Positions 1 to 6,749 of a DNA stretch of 10,208 nucleotides are shown piece after piece; position 1 is the first letter of the stretch; every line of letters begins with the position of its first letter. The notes beneath the pieces are model-generated. The model searched no databases, was not told the DNA's origin, and was given only the letters and a program-made list of their open reading frames with translations. The translations under genes and the position numbers were made by a program. The DNA is from DASQEH01 sp035633755 (lineage in GTDB: Bacteria > Actinomycetota > Actinomycetes > Propionibacteriales > Nocardioidaceae): the NCBI GenBank assembly GCA_035633755.1, contig DASQEH010000117.1, positions 1 through 10,208 of the forward strand, written 5' to 3'.

Positions 1-547
1 TCTGCTTGAAGCGAGCATGCTCGGCCGACGCCAGCGTCAGGTCCGCTACGACATGCAGGCTGTGACCACCACCGGCGGCCCACCCGGGTACGACGCAGAT
101 CACCACCTTGGGCATGAACCGTATTGCGCGCTGGCACTCGAGGATGTGCAGTCGTCCCAGCCGTGCCGAATCCAGGGTTCGCGAGGGACCGTCAGGTCCA
201 CTGCCGTCGGTCATGCCGCCGTCGCCCTCACCGGAGTACTCATACCCGGCCTTGCCGCGGATGCGCTGGTCTCCGCCTGAGCAGAACGCCCAGCCGCCGT
301 CCTTCGCGGACGGCCCGTTGCCGGTGAGAAGGACGCAGCCGACGTCCGACGTCATGCGGGCGTGCTCGAGACAGGCGAACAGCTCGTCTACGGTACGGGG
401 CCGGAACGCGTTGCGGACCTCAGGCCGGTTGAACGCGATCCGCACCGTTCCCTGATCGACGGCACGGTGATAGGTCACGTCCGTGAGCGCCTCGAAACCC
501 GGCACCGACTGCCAGGCACGCGGATCGAAGATCTCCGAGACCGTCAT
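1..547 (-). CDS. menB: 1,4-dihydroxy-2-naphthoyl-CoA synthase, 3' end outside window
   Basis: Crotonase-fold enzyme that closes the second naphthoquinone ring (o-succinylbenzoyl-CoA to 1,4-dihydroxy-2-naphthoyl-CoA) in menaquinone biosynthesis, a cytosolic step. I translated 182 codons by hand. Visible family signatures are NRPEVRNAFRP (40-50), the LLTGNGPS...DGGWAFCSGGDQRIRG block (73-98, with the oxyanion-hole SGGDQ at 90-94) and VVPGWAAGGGHSLHVVADLTL (152-172). The last visible residues, AEHARFKQ, precede the segment that holds the catalytic acid residues, so the active site cannot be checked here. The N-terminus (MTVSEIFDPRAWQ) is typical of actinobacterial MenB, which supports the ATG at 547. 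No Shine-Dalgarno precedes that ATG, but a TATGCT box lies 6 nt upstream, which suggests a leaderless transcript. It follows the permease gene by 15 nt. The family assignment is secure. Confidence 0.95.
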   Translation of the reverse strand, partial: MTVSEIFDPRAWQSVPGFEALTDVTYHRAVDQGTVRIAFNRPEVRNAFRPRTVDELFACLEHARMTSDVGCVLLTGNGPSAKDGGWAFCSGGDQRIRGKAGYEYSGEGDGGMTDGSGPDGPSRTLDSARLGRLHILECQRAIRFMPKVVICVVPGWAAGGGHSLHVVADLTLASAEHARFKQ

Positions 548-553
548 TGGGCG

Positions 554-559
554 AGCATA
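554..559 (-). promoter_or_regulatory. Candidate -10 box for leaderless menB transcript
   Basis: Read on the minus strand, TATGCT is followed by CGCCCA and then the menB ATG. It fits the actinobacterial TANNNT -10 pattern, and the 6-nt gap would put the transcription start at or next to the A of ATG. No recognisable -35 hexamer lies 16-18 nt upstream, and menB has no Shine-Dalgarno. A 6-nt degenerate motif can occur by chance. The spacing and the missing ribosome binding site are what make it credible. Confidence 0.35.
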
Positions 560-562
560 GGG

Positions 563-2026
563 TCAGCGCCGTTCCTGGGCCCGGACCCTGCCTGCGCACA
601 GCACGTAGTAGCCGACGAACGACACCACCAGGGCGAACGCGACGCCCAGGTTGGCACCGGACCAGGTCCCCGACTTGCCGCCAAGACCGAACGGCTCGAG
701 CAGGTAGCCCTCCCACTCGAAGTGCTCAGCGAAGTTCACCACCAACCCCCAGCCGATCACCGTCGTGACCACCATCAACACGATCGGCACGGGGTTGAAG
801 GCGCCATAGCGACCGTTCGCGTCGAACAGCGCGGCCTGGTCGTACTCTCCCCGGCGCAGCGCAAGGTCAGCGAGGAAGATGCCGCACCACGAGGTGATGG
901 GCACTCCCAAGGTGATGAGGAACCCTTGGAACGGGCCGAGGAAGTCCTGGGCGACCCAGATCACGTAGATCGCTCCGATGATCATGAGGATGCCGTCCAG
1001 CAGCGCCGCTCCCCAGCGCGGCAACGGAACTCCCAGACTCAGCAGGCTGAGCCCGGACGAGTAGATGTCGAGCACTGCGCCGGCGATCAGGCCGGCGACG
1101 ACCACCACGGCGTACACGATGAGGAACCACTTCGGCAGCAAGCCGGCCAGTGTTCCCAGCGGATCCGCTCCGATGGCATCGATCAGGTCGGGGCGTGACC
1201 CGATCAGGAGCAAGCCGTAGACGAGCAGGATCACCGGAGCGATCGCGCCTCCGAACGTCGTCCAGCCGACCACCCCGCGACTCGAGGCGGTCCGCGGCAT
1301 GTACCGCGAGTAGTCCGCGGCGGTGTTGACCCAGGACAAGCCGAAGGCGGTCGCCATCAAGATCAGTGCCCCGATGGCTCCACTGACGGGTCCGGCGGGC
1401 GCCGAGGTCGCCGCCGAGAGATCGATCTCGTCGACCGTGAGAGCCATGTAGGCCAAGGTCATGGCAACGGTGGCGTACGTGAGCCACTTCTGGAGCCGCA
1501 TGATCGTGTCGAAGCCCAGGACCCCGGCCAGCACGATGAGCCCGGCCACGACGAGGAAGGCGAGGACTTTCGTCACGTCGCCCGAGCTCCAGCCGAGCAG
1601 GCCGAAGATCGTGGCGGTTGCCAAGGTCGACAACGCGACCAGTGCCGTCTCCCAGCCGACGAGGAGCAGGTACGAGACGAATGTCGGCAGCGCGTTGCCC
1701 CTCACCCCGAACGCCGCTCGCGACAACGTCATCGTCGGAGCAGAACCGCGCTTCCCGGCGAGGGAGACGAGCCCGACAAGCAGAAACGACAGGACCGTCC
1801 CGATGACTGCTGCAACCAGCGCCTGCCAGAAGGACAGGCCGAAGTACAGCACGAACGCGGCGTAAGCGAGGCCGAGCACGGAGATGTTGGCGGCACACCA
1901 CGGCCAGAAAAGGTCGCGCGGCTGTCCCTTGCGCTCGCTTTCGGCGATGACGTTGATGCCGTTCTGCTCGACCGTCAGCCCACCGACCGACGGCGAGGCC
2001 CCGGGTGCGGGACTTTGTGTACTCAT
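563..2026 (-). CDS. NCS1-family cytosine/purine-type permease
   Basis: Integral membrane symporter of the nucleobase:cation symporter-1 family (CodB/PucI type; cytosine, purines, allantoin, hydantoin or thiamine), 487 aa, a normal length. After a polar N-tail come the family block ERKGQPRDLFWPW (31-43) and about 12 hydrophobic stretches, the first at roughly 42-66 and 68-90. Other family features are GKRGSAPTMTLSRAAFGVRGN (91-111), NTAADYSRYMPR (234-245) in the central transport region, and PITSW...LADLALRRGEYD (376-396). The ATG at 2026 has a good ribosome binding site (GAGAGGTAGG). The substrate cannot be read from sequence; the overall look is closest to actinobacterial proteins annotated as cytosine permease. 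It sits between an ACT-domain gene and menB. No deaminase or hydrolase that would reveal the substrate is adjacent. Family call firm, substrate open. Confidence 0.9.
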   Translation of the reverse strand: MSTQSPAPGASPSVGGLTVEQNGINVIAESERKGQPRDLFWPWCAANISVLGLAYAAFVLYFGLSFWQALVAAVIGTVLSFLLVGLVSLAGKRGSAPTMTLSRAAFGVRGNALPTFVSYLLLVGWETALVALSTLATATIFGLLGWSSGDVTKVLAFLVVAGLIVLAGVLGFDTIMRLQKWLTYATVAMTLAYMALTVDEIDLSAATSAPAGPVSGAIGALILMATAFGLSWVNTAADYSRYMPRTASSRGVVGWTTFGGAIAPVILLVYGLLLIGSRPDLIDAIGADPLGTLAGLLPKWFLIVYAVVVVAGLIAGAVLDIYSSGLSLLSLGVPLPRWGAALLDGILMIIGAIYVIWVAQDFLGPFQGFLITLGVPITSWCGIFLADLALRRGEYDQAALFDANGRYGAFNPVPIVLMVVTTVIGWGLVVNFAEHFEWEGYLLEPFGLGGKSGTWSGANLGVAFALVVSFVGYYVLCAGRVRAQERR

Positions 2027-2095
2027 CGCCTACCTCTCGACGGACCGCTCGACGTGGTGGTGTCTATCGCGATCGTCTCACTTATCGCCGGCCGC

Positions 2096-2755
2096 TCACG
2101 ACAGCGCGTCGACTCTGATCTCGATGGAGGCAGCCAGCGTGACGAGGTGGTTGAGCCGGGCGAGCTCGCTGTCGAGGATCTCCGGGCCTCCGTGGCGGCC
2201 GAACAGGACCATCCGGTCGCCACCGCCGGCCGGGACCGCAGCGACGACACAGTCCGCCCAGCCCTCCCAGCTCGGCTCGACCACTGGCCGGAACGCCCGC
2301 TCGATCGGGAACCACGACGTGAGGTCCGAAGGGACGTCGGGAGAGCTCGAGGTAGCGACCAACCGGACCGGCTGGTCGCCGTCCAGGCCGACCACCATGG
2401 CCCAGTCGCTCCTGAACGTCTGGGGCAGCACCTCGGTCAGCTTCTGCATGGCCTTGGCCGGGTCCTCGGCGATCACCTCGAGCGCCTCCAGGTCGAGGTG
2501 GAGGTTGCCGCTGGCGGCGTAGCGGGACACCCAGAGCACCCGGACGCCGTCGAGTCGCTGCACGGCTGACACGACCATGTCGGGCAGAACCCCCGGCGAG
2601 AAGTCGAGGAAGACGTCGTCGACCGCGCTTCCGTCCGGGCGATGCTCGAGGATCTCGATCGCCTCGATGTTGGCCCCAGCCATACCGAGAGCCGACGCGA
2701 CTGCTCCCAACGACCCAGGGATGTCGGGCAGCACGATGCGCAGCAGATGGCTCAT
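2096..2755 (-). CDS. ACT-domain regulatory protein with possible GAF-like C-terminus
   Basis: Soluble 219-aa protein. Residues 4-75 form an ACT domain, a small fold that often binds amino acids or other small effectors. The diagnostic opening is LRIVLPDIPGSLGAVASAL (5-23) followed by GANIEAIEIL (27-36), with the DIPGSL turn typical of the ligand-binding loop. Residues 85-219 are not a second obvious ACT repeat. The end, with GGGDRMVLFGRHGGPEILDSE (177-197) followed by ARLNHLVTLA (199-208), resembles the last strand and helix of GAF-type sensor domains, which is my inference. There is no catalytic domain, so it is probably a sensor or regulator. It starts at an ATG 34 nt after the kinase stop with only a weak GGGA ribosome site, and ends 69 nt before the permease start. 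Partner and ligand are unknown. Confidence 0.8.
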   Translation of the reverse strand: MSHLLRIVLPDIPGSLGAVASALGMAGANIEAIEILEHRPDGSAVDDVFLDFSPGVLPDMVVSAVQRLDGVRVLWVSRYAASGNLHLDLEALEVIAEDPAKAMQKLTEVLPQTFRSDWAMVVGLDGDQPVRLVATSSSPDVPSDLTSWFPIERAFRPVVEPSWEGWADCVVAAVPAGGGDRMVLFGRHGGPEILDSELARLNHLVTLAASIEIRVDALS

Positions 2756-2789
2756 GCAGTCAGTGTCCCTACGCTATGTTTCGCCGACG

Positions 2790-3734
2790 TTACCCAGCCG
2801 CCGCGGCGTCGTACTCGGCCCTCGTAGGCGGGTCGGCGCCCTCCCGCTGGCAGGTCAGCGCGGATACCCAGATCGCTCGGTCGAGAACCGCCAGCAGGTC
2901 CTCGTCGGACAGCCGCTCCACGCCGCCCGGCTGCAGGTCGGTGGCATCCGCGAGGCCCGAGAGCAGCCCGGACTCGAACGCATCACCGGCGCCGATCGTA
3001 TCCACGACAGCCACTGACCGACCTGGGCGCTCGAGTACTGCGTCGCCGTCTCGGCGAACCGCCAGGCATCCGTCCGCCCCACGCGTCATCACCACGAGCT
3101 CGGGGCCGATCCGCGCCCACCGGCGTACCGCCTCAACCGGGAGCTGGTCCGGGTACAGCCACTCGAGGTCCTCGTCGCTCGCCTTCACCACGTGCGACGC
3201 CGCGACCAATCGCTCCACTCGGGACACCGCTTGCGGCCGCGGCCCGACCAGCGCCGGCCGGACGTTGGGGTCGAAGCTCAGCAGCAGCTGCCCCTCGGCG
3301 TTCCAGTGCTGCCAGCGAGCGAGGATCGCGTCGGCTCCCGGGGCAAGAAAGGCTGCGAGGGAGCCGGTGTGAACCGCCGCCGCCTCGGAGGGCAAGGAGT
3401 CGAGCTCCTCATCGGTCCACCCCCAGTCGGCCGTCCCCTCGACATAGAACTCATACGACGCCCTGCGCTCCTCGTCGAGCGTCGCAAAAGCCAGCGTGGT
3501 CTGTTCGGTGGTCGACACGCACGTCGCGAGTTCCAGCTCATTGCCTTCGATGTGGTGCCGGACGATGTCCCCGAGCGCACCGGTGGACAGCCGCGCCATC
3601 AGCGCCGTGGGATGTCCCAGCCGCTTCAGTCCGACGGCGATGTTCATCGGGCCGCCACCCGGTCTCGGACTGAAAGCCCCACCCGGCACCGGTTGCACCA
3701 TGTCCAGCAACGCTTCGCCGATGACCGTGAACAC
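2790..3734 (-). CDS. PfkB-family carbohydrate kinase (fructokinase-like)
   Basis: ATP-dependent sugar kinase of the ribokinase/PfkB family, 314 aa, a normal length. Visible motifs are VFTVIGEALLDM (1-12), the N-terminal glycine signature PGGGPMNIAVGLKRLG (25-40), the lid and substrate region, SFDPNVRP (153-160, fructokinase-like), and the C-terminal DTIGAGDAF (245-253) with Asp251 as catalytic base and the GAG anion hole. I chose the GTG at 3734 because a strong GAGGAGG lies 4 nt upstream and the protein then begins exactly at the family N-terminus. The frame stays open for 239 more codons upstream, but those are antisense to the acyltransferase gene. The sugar is most likely fructose or a related hexose, by similarity only. 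It is the first gene of a minus-strand run with the ACT gene and the permease, and is divergent from the acyltransferase gene. Confidence 0.92.
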   Translation of the reverse strand: MFTVIGEALLDMVQPVPGGAFSPRPGGGPMNIAVGLKRLGHPTALMARLSTGALGDIVRHHIEGNELELATCVSTTEQTTLAFATLDEERRASYEFYVEGTADWGWTDEELDSLPSEAAAVHTGSLAAFLAPGADAILARWQHWNAEGQLLLSFDPNVRPALVGPRPQAVSRVERLVAASHVVKASDEDLEWLYPDQLPVEAVRRWARIGPELVVMTRGADGCLAVRRDGDAVLERPGRSVAVVDTIGAGDAFESGLLSGLADATDLQPGGVERLSDEDLLAVLDRAIWVSALTCQREGADPPTRAEYDAAAAG

Positions 3735-3738
3735 GGGG

Positions 3739-3745
3739 CCTCCTC
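3739..3745 (-). promoter_or_regulatory. Strong ribosome binding site fixing the PfkB start
   Basis: Minus-strand GAGGAGG lies 4 nt before the GTG at 3734. It is the best Shine-Dalgarno in the window. It rules out the upstream in-frame starts, which would extend the gene through the divergent acyltransferase gene. Confidence 0.8.
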
Positions 3746-3808
3746 GAGGGTGTGTGGAGGCAGTATGGCAAACGAGAAGTGGCCCGGGCCGGTCCAGCGG
3801 GCCTAGGT

Positions 3809-3814
3809 TACGGT
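3809..3814 (+). promoter_or_regulatory. Candidate -10 box for leaderless acyltransferase transcript
   Basis: TACGGT matches TANNNT and ends 7 nt before the GTG at 3822, the spacing expected if transcription begins at that GTG. An overlapping TAGGTT (3804-3809) is a weaker fit to spacing. No convincing -35 and no Shine-Dalgarno are present. The call favours the GTG at 3822 over the GTG at 3813, which would lie inside this box. Confidence 0.3.
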
Positions 3815-3821
3815 GAGCAGC

Positions 3822-4607
3822 GTGCGGGACATCACCTACCCACCGATCGTGGTCGCGGCCAAGACGGCCTTCAAGGCGCTCGGGCTCGACATTCGACTGA
3901 CTGGCAGCGAGCACATCCCTCGCACCGGCGGCGTCGTGCTCGCGTTCAACCACATCAGCTACATCGACTTCATCCTCGGCGGTGTCGCCACGCAGCCGGC
4001 TAAGAGACTGGTCCGGTTCATGGCGAAGCGGGAGCTGTTCGACCACCGGATCAGTGGGCCGTTGATGCGCTCGCTGCACCACATCGAGGTGGACCGCGAC
4101 GACGGCACCAAGTCGTACGACGTCGCGCTCGACTATCTCGCTGCCGGTGAGGTGGTCGCATTGTTCCCCGAGGCGACGATCAGCCGCAGCTTCGAGCTGA
4201 AGGACTTCAAGACGGGCACCGTGCGGATGGCCGCCAAGGCGGGAGTGCCACTTGTCCCGGTGATCATCTGGGGCACCCAGCGCATCTACACGAAGGACCA
4301 TCCGCGCGACTTCTCGCGCGGAAAGGTGATCACTCTCAGTGTCGGGGCCCCCGTCGAGGTCAGCGGGACCGACCCGATGGGCGACAACGCCCGCCTGCGA
4401 GGCGACATGGTGGCGCTGCTCGACCGCGCCATCCGCGAGTACCCGCAGCATGAGGACGGGGCCTGGTGGGTGCCGCGTGCTTACGGAGGCACCGCGCCGT
4501 CGCGCGAGGAGGCCGCCACGATAGAGCGGGCCGAGGCGCGGGCTCGAGCCGAGCGGCGGCGAGCGGAGCGTCAGGCGTTGCGGGACAAGCCGCCGACGCC
4601 CAGCTGA
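3822..4607 (+). CDS. 1-acyl-sn-glycerol-3-phosphate acyltransferase (PlsC-like)
   Basis: Membrane-associated acyltransferase that would transfer an acyl chain to lysophosphatidate or a similar acceptor in phospholipid synthesis. Numbered from the GTG at 3822 (261 aa), the catalytic HX4D motif is in AFNHISYIDF (near 41-50). The RFMAKRELFDHR block follows, and then the acceptor-binding FPEATISRS, which replaces the common FPEGTRS. PLVPVIIWGTQR is the usual PlsC motif IV. The C-terminal 30 residues are Arg/Ala/Glu-rich and probably form a basic helix. Two GTG starts compete, at 3813 and 3822. I prefer 3822 because a TANNNT box lies 7 nt upstream and because VRDITYPP resembles the N-terminus of actinobacterial homologues as I remember them. 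Transcribed alone, divergent from the kinase. The exact acceptor lipid is not readable. Confidence 0.9.
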   Translation: MRDITYPPIVVAAKTAFKALGLDIRLTGSEHIPRTGGVVLAFNHISYIDFILGGVATQPAKRLVRFMAKRELFDHRISGPLMRSLHHIEVDRDDGTKSYDVALDYLAAGEVVALFPEATISRSFELKDFKTGTVRMAAKAGVPLVPVIIWGTQRIYTKDHPRDFSRGKVITLSVGAPVEVSGTDPMGDNARLRGDMVALLDRAIREYPQHEDGAWWVPRAYGGTAPSREEAATIERAEARARAERRRAERQALRDKPPTPS

Positions 4608-4632
4608 GCGTCAGGGGTTCAGGACTACTGAC

Positions 4633-4652
4633 GGCGCAGCGGCTTGCGCCGC
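4633..4652 (+). terminator. Possible hairpin terminator after the acyltransferase
   Basis: GGCGCA (4633-4638) pairs with TGCGCC (4645-4650) around a 6-nt loop. An alternative stem is GCGGC (4639-4643) with GCCGC (4648-4652). It begins 25 nt after the stop codon. There is no T-tract, so intrinsic termination is uncertain, although many actinobacterial terminators lack one. Confidence 0.3.
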
Positions 4653-4676
4653 GCCGCAACGTAGGTGCGCTGATTC

Positions 4677-4716
4677 GCCTGCCGACCCCGGCTTTGGCCT
4701 GCCGACTCCGACTTTC
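4677..4716 (+). repeat. Two-copy 20-nt tandem repeat
   Basis: GCCTGCCGACCCCGGCTTTG (4677-4696) is followed immediately by GCCTGCCGACTCCGACTTTC (4697-4716), 17 of 20 positions identical. A third start of the unit (GCCTGCCG) appears at 4735. It lies in non-coding DNA. No function is evident; it may be a slippage product or a paired protein-binding site. Confidence 0.6.
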
Positions 4717-4821
4717 ACCGCACACCCCACACCGGCCTGCCGCCGGGGACGTCGACAACCCGGGTGAACCTGCTCCCCGCGCGTGTTGTCGCCATACGGC
4801 CCTCAGCCCTCCCGGGTGCCA

Positions 4822-4827
4822 TACAGT
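4822..4827 (+). promoter_or_regulatory. Candidate -10 box for the hydrolase gene
   Basis: TACAGT fits TANNNT. It would start transcription about 27 nt before the ATG at 4861, leaving room for the GGAGG ribosome binding site (7 nt from ATG). No -35 hexamer is recognisable. Confidence 0.3.
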
Positions 4828-4860
4828 TGTGAGGACGCGATCGGGGGCGGAGGCGCTTTG

Positions 4861-5841
4861 ATGAACCAGTCACCACATGCAGTGGCACCACTCCTCGATG
4901 ATCAGATTGCCGAGGAGCTGCAGCTCAATCTGCCGGAAGAGGCGCTCCTCGTCCGACCGGCCAACCCTGTAGGCGTCGGAGTCCTGACCCTCCTCGGCTC
5001 CAGCGGCCGGATGGATGTCGACCGAGCACGGTTCTTCGCCCGCCACGGTGCGCATGCATTGGCGCTTCGCTGGTTCGGGGGTCCCGGCCAGCCGCCGGGT
5101 GTCAACGAGGTGGAGCTCGAGGTCTTCGTCCGAGCCCTCGACCGGCTGAGTTCTGAACCGGTCGAACAGCTGGCCGTGATCGGACTGTCGAAGGGCGCTG
5201 AGGCTGCACTCCTGCTGGCCTGCGTCGACGACCGCGTGGACCTCACCGTCGCCATGTCTCCTCCATCGGTGGTGTGGGGCAATGTCGGCCCCGGCCTCGA
5301 CGGCAAGGACACGCCGTACCGGTCGTCCTGGACCTGGCGCGGTGAGCCGCTGCCTTTCGTCCCCTACGACGAGTCCTGGACGCCCGCCGAGACCGAGGGA
5401 CCCGTCGCCTACCGCACGCTGTACTCCCAAAGCCTGGCCATGGACGCGACCCACGGGATCGCCGCCAGCATTCCCATCGAGGAGGCCAGCGGTGACCTGG
5501 TGCTGATCGCCGGTGCCGATGACCAGCTGTGGTCGTCGGTCGAGTCGGTCCAGACGCTGTCCCAGCGTCGGCTCGAGGGGGACCGCCAGGTCGAAGTCAT
5601 CCTGCACGAGCAAGCCGGCCACTCACCGGTGTTCCCCGGCCAGCCCGCGCCGCAGGAGTCGCTGCACATCAAGCGCGGAGGCACTCCCGAAGCCGACGCC
5701 GAGCTCGGCACTGCGGCCTGGGAGGCCATAGCCCGGCGCCTCGGGCTCCCGCACCGCCAGCAGATGCGGGCGCCAGGCGGTCCGGTCAGCTCGAACCCTC
5801 ACTTCCGTGAACGCCGGGCCAACCCCTCCGAAGGACGTTGA
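4861..5841 (+). CDS. BAAT/acyl-CoA thioesterase C-terminal-type alpha/beta hydrolase
   Basis: A 326-aa alpha/beta hydrolase resembling the C-terminal domain of bile-acid-CoA:amino-acid N-acyltransferases and acyl-CoA thioesterases. Such enzymes cleave or transfer acyl groups from CoA thioesters. The fold opens with VGVLTLLGSSGRMD (39-52). The nucleophile elbow is IGLSKGAEAALLLA (107-120) with Ser110. The acid is probably Asp220 or Asp221 in LIAGADDQLW, and the base His254 in QAGHSPVF. The LSKGAE elbow is typical of this family. It lacks the N-terminal beta-sandwich domain of eukaryotic BAAT, as bacterial single-domain members do. There is no signal peptide, so it is probably cytosolic. The ATG at 4861 is chosen for its GGAGG 7 nt upstream; the frame is open back to 4783 but that stretch is low-quality. 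It stands alone on its strand and converges on the SIP gene. Substrate unknown. Confidence 0.87.
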   Translation: MNQSPHAVAPLLDDQIAEELQLNLPEEALLVRPANPVGVGVLTLLGSSGRMDVDRARFFARHGAHALALRWFGGPGQPPGVNEVELEVFVRALDRLSSEPVEQLAVIGLSKGAEAALLLACVDDRVDLTVAMSPPSVVWGNVGPGLDGKDTPYRSSWTWRGEPLPFVPYDESWTPAETEGPVAYRTLYSQSLAMDATHGIAASIPIEEASGDLVLIAGADDQLWSSVESVQTLSQRRLEGDRQVEVILHEQAGHSPVFPGQPAPQESLHIKRGGTPEADAELGTAAWEAIARRLGLPHRQQMRAPGGPVSSNPHFRERRANPSEGR

Positions 5842-5849
5842 GGTTCTCA

Positions 5850-5872
5850 GGCTGAGCTAGCGGCCCTCAGCC
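5850..5872. terminator. Hairpin between convergent genes, possible bidirectional terminator
   Basis: A perfect 7-bp stem, GGCTGAG (5850-5856) with CTCAGCC (5866-5872), encloses a 9-nt loop. It starts 9 nt after the hydrolase stop and ends 19 nt before the SIP stop on the other strand. There is no T-tract on either side. The position between two gene ends is the main argument. Confidence 0.5.
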
Positions 5873-5890
5873 CCAACCCCTTCCCATCGG

Positions 5891-6745
5891 TCAGGCCGGT
5901 GACCCGTGTACCTGCTCCTCGACCTCGATGTCTCGGTTCCACTCCTTCTTTCGCGCCCGCCAGTCCTCGTCGCTCAAGCCGCAACGCCAGTAGCCCGATG
6001 CGGACAAGTACTCACGCGGGACGTGGCGCTCGAAGCGCAGAGCCCGACGCACTTCCTTGACCAGTGCAGCCTCTCCGTGAACGAAGGCATGGACCACGCC
6101 GGGCCGCCACGGCGCGGCCAGTACCTGCTCAGCGAGCTCGACCCCGGGCCGATCCGCCGAGAACCCGTAGACCCAGTGCACGTCGAGGGCACCCGGGCTG
6201 GTCAGCTCCTGCTTCTCGGTGGGACTCTCGACCTCGACGAACACGCTGACCGGCTTGCCGGCCGGCACCCGCTCCGCCGACGCGGCTATGGCAGGCAGCG
6301 CGCTGGAGTCCCCGACCAGCAGATGCCAGTCCGCCTCCGGGGCCGGCGCGTACGCCCCACCCGGCCCGAAGAACGAGATCGCGTCGCCCGGCTTCGCGGC
6401 CGCGGCCCACGGCCCTGCCAGCCCATGATCCCCGTGGTACACGAAGTCGATCGTCAGCTCCCGGGTCCGCGGGTCCCACGCGCGCACCGTGTACGTCCGC
6501 GTGACCGGCCACTGCGCCCGCGGGTATTGCGCCTGGACCTCGTCGACGTCGAAGGGGTCGCGATAGCCCGCGCCCTCCGGCGGGAACAGCAGCTTGACGT
6601 AGTGATCGCTGAACTCGCCGACAGAGAAGTCGCCGAGCCCGTCTCCGCCGAACACGATCCGGATCATGTGAGGCGTGAGCTTCGAGGTACGCAGCACCTC
6701 AGCGCGTCGCGCTGATCGCTTCTTGGCAGGACTCTCGCTGGTCAC
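5891..6745 (-). CDS. Siderophore-interacting FAD reductase (SIP family)
   Basis: Cytosolic flavoenzyme that reduces Fe(III)-siderophore to release iron, using NAD(P)H or ferredoxin depending on subgroup. It has 284 aa, normal for the family. The N-terminal FAD-binding barrel has VTRTYTVRAWD (81-91), the RxYTxR flavin motif. It is followed by the phosphate-binding GLAGPWAAAAKPGD (108-121) and FFGPGGAY (125-132). The C-terminal SIP domain has LLVGDSSALPAIA (142-154), AFVHGEAALVKEVRRAL (220-236) and the signature SGYWRCGLSDEDW (250-262). I start it at the GTG at 6745, four nt after the threonine synthase stop, with GGGGTGAG as ribosome site. A longer ATG start at 6847 would overlap the neighbour by 98 nt and adds unrelated residues. 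The tight spacing implies translational coupling with the upstream gene. No siderophore transporter or iron-box motif was recognised nearby. Confidence 0.93.
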   Translation of the reverse strand: MTSESPAKKRSARRAEVLRTSKLTPHMIRIVFGGDGLGDFSVGEFSDHYVKLLFPPEGAGYRDPFDVDEVQAQYPRAQWPVTRTYTVRAWDPRTRELTIDFVYHGDHGLAGPWAAAAKPGDAISFFGPGGAYAPAPEADWHLLVGDSSALPAIAASAERVPAGKPVSVFVEVESPTEKQELTSPGALDVHWVYGFSADRPGVELAEQVLAAPWRPGVVHAFVHGEAALVKEVRRALRFERHVPREYLSASGYWRCGLSDEDWRARKKEWNRDIEVEEQVHGSPA

Positions 6746-6749
6746 CGAC

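Larger units (their letters stand above)
4608..4860 (+). other. Non-coding spacer upstream of the hydrolase
   Basis: A 253-nt gap with no credible gene on either strand. It holds, in order, a short GC-rich hairpin just after the acyltransferase stop (4633-4652), a 20-nt tandem duplication (4677-4716) and a 7-bp inverted repeat CGACAAC/GTTGTCG (4753-4759 and 4785-4791, 25 nt apart). It also holds a repeated GCCATAC (4791-4797 and 4818-4824), whose second copy overlaps a candidate -10 box. The hydrolase reading frame is open back to 4783, but only the ATG at 4861 has a ribosome binding site. Confidence 0.6.

Noticed and set aside
362..1198. 278-codon plus-strand frame across menB and the permease
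   Set aside because: Antisense shadow of two clear genes; composition is rich in His/Asp/Arg with no recognisable motif, typical of high-GC antisense frames.
2015..2569. 184-codon plus-strand frame opposite the ACT gene
   Set aside because: No motif or ribosome site, and it lies opposite a recognised ACT-domain gene.
3781..3803. Palindrome GGCCCGGGCC and alternative GGCCCG/CGGGCC stem in the kinase-acyltransferase gap
   Set aside because: Pure G/C palindromes of this size are expected by chance at this base composition; nothing else supports a role.
3735..4451. Upstream extension of the PfkB frame (239 open codons on the minus strand)
   Set aside because: It is antisense to the well-supported acyltransferase gene, has Arg/His/Asp-rich non-protein-like composition, and the real start has a GAGGAGG 4 nt upstream.
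4783..4860. Upstream start for the hydrolase at 4783
   Set aside because: Residues before the ATG at 4861 look non-coding, no ribosome site precedes 4783, and GGAGG stands 7 nt before 4861.
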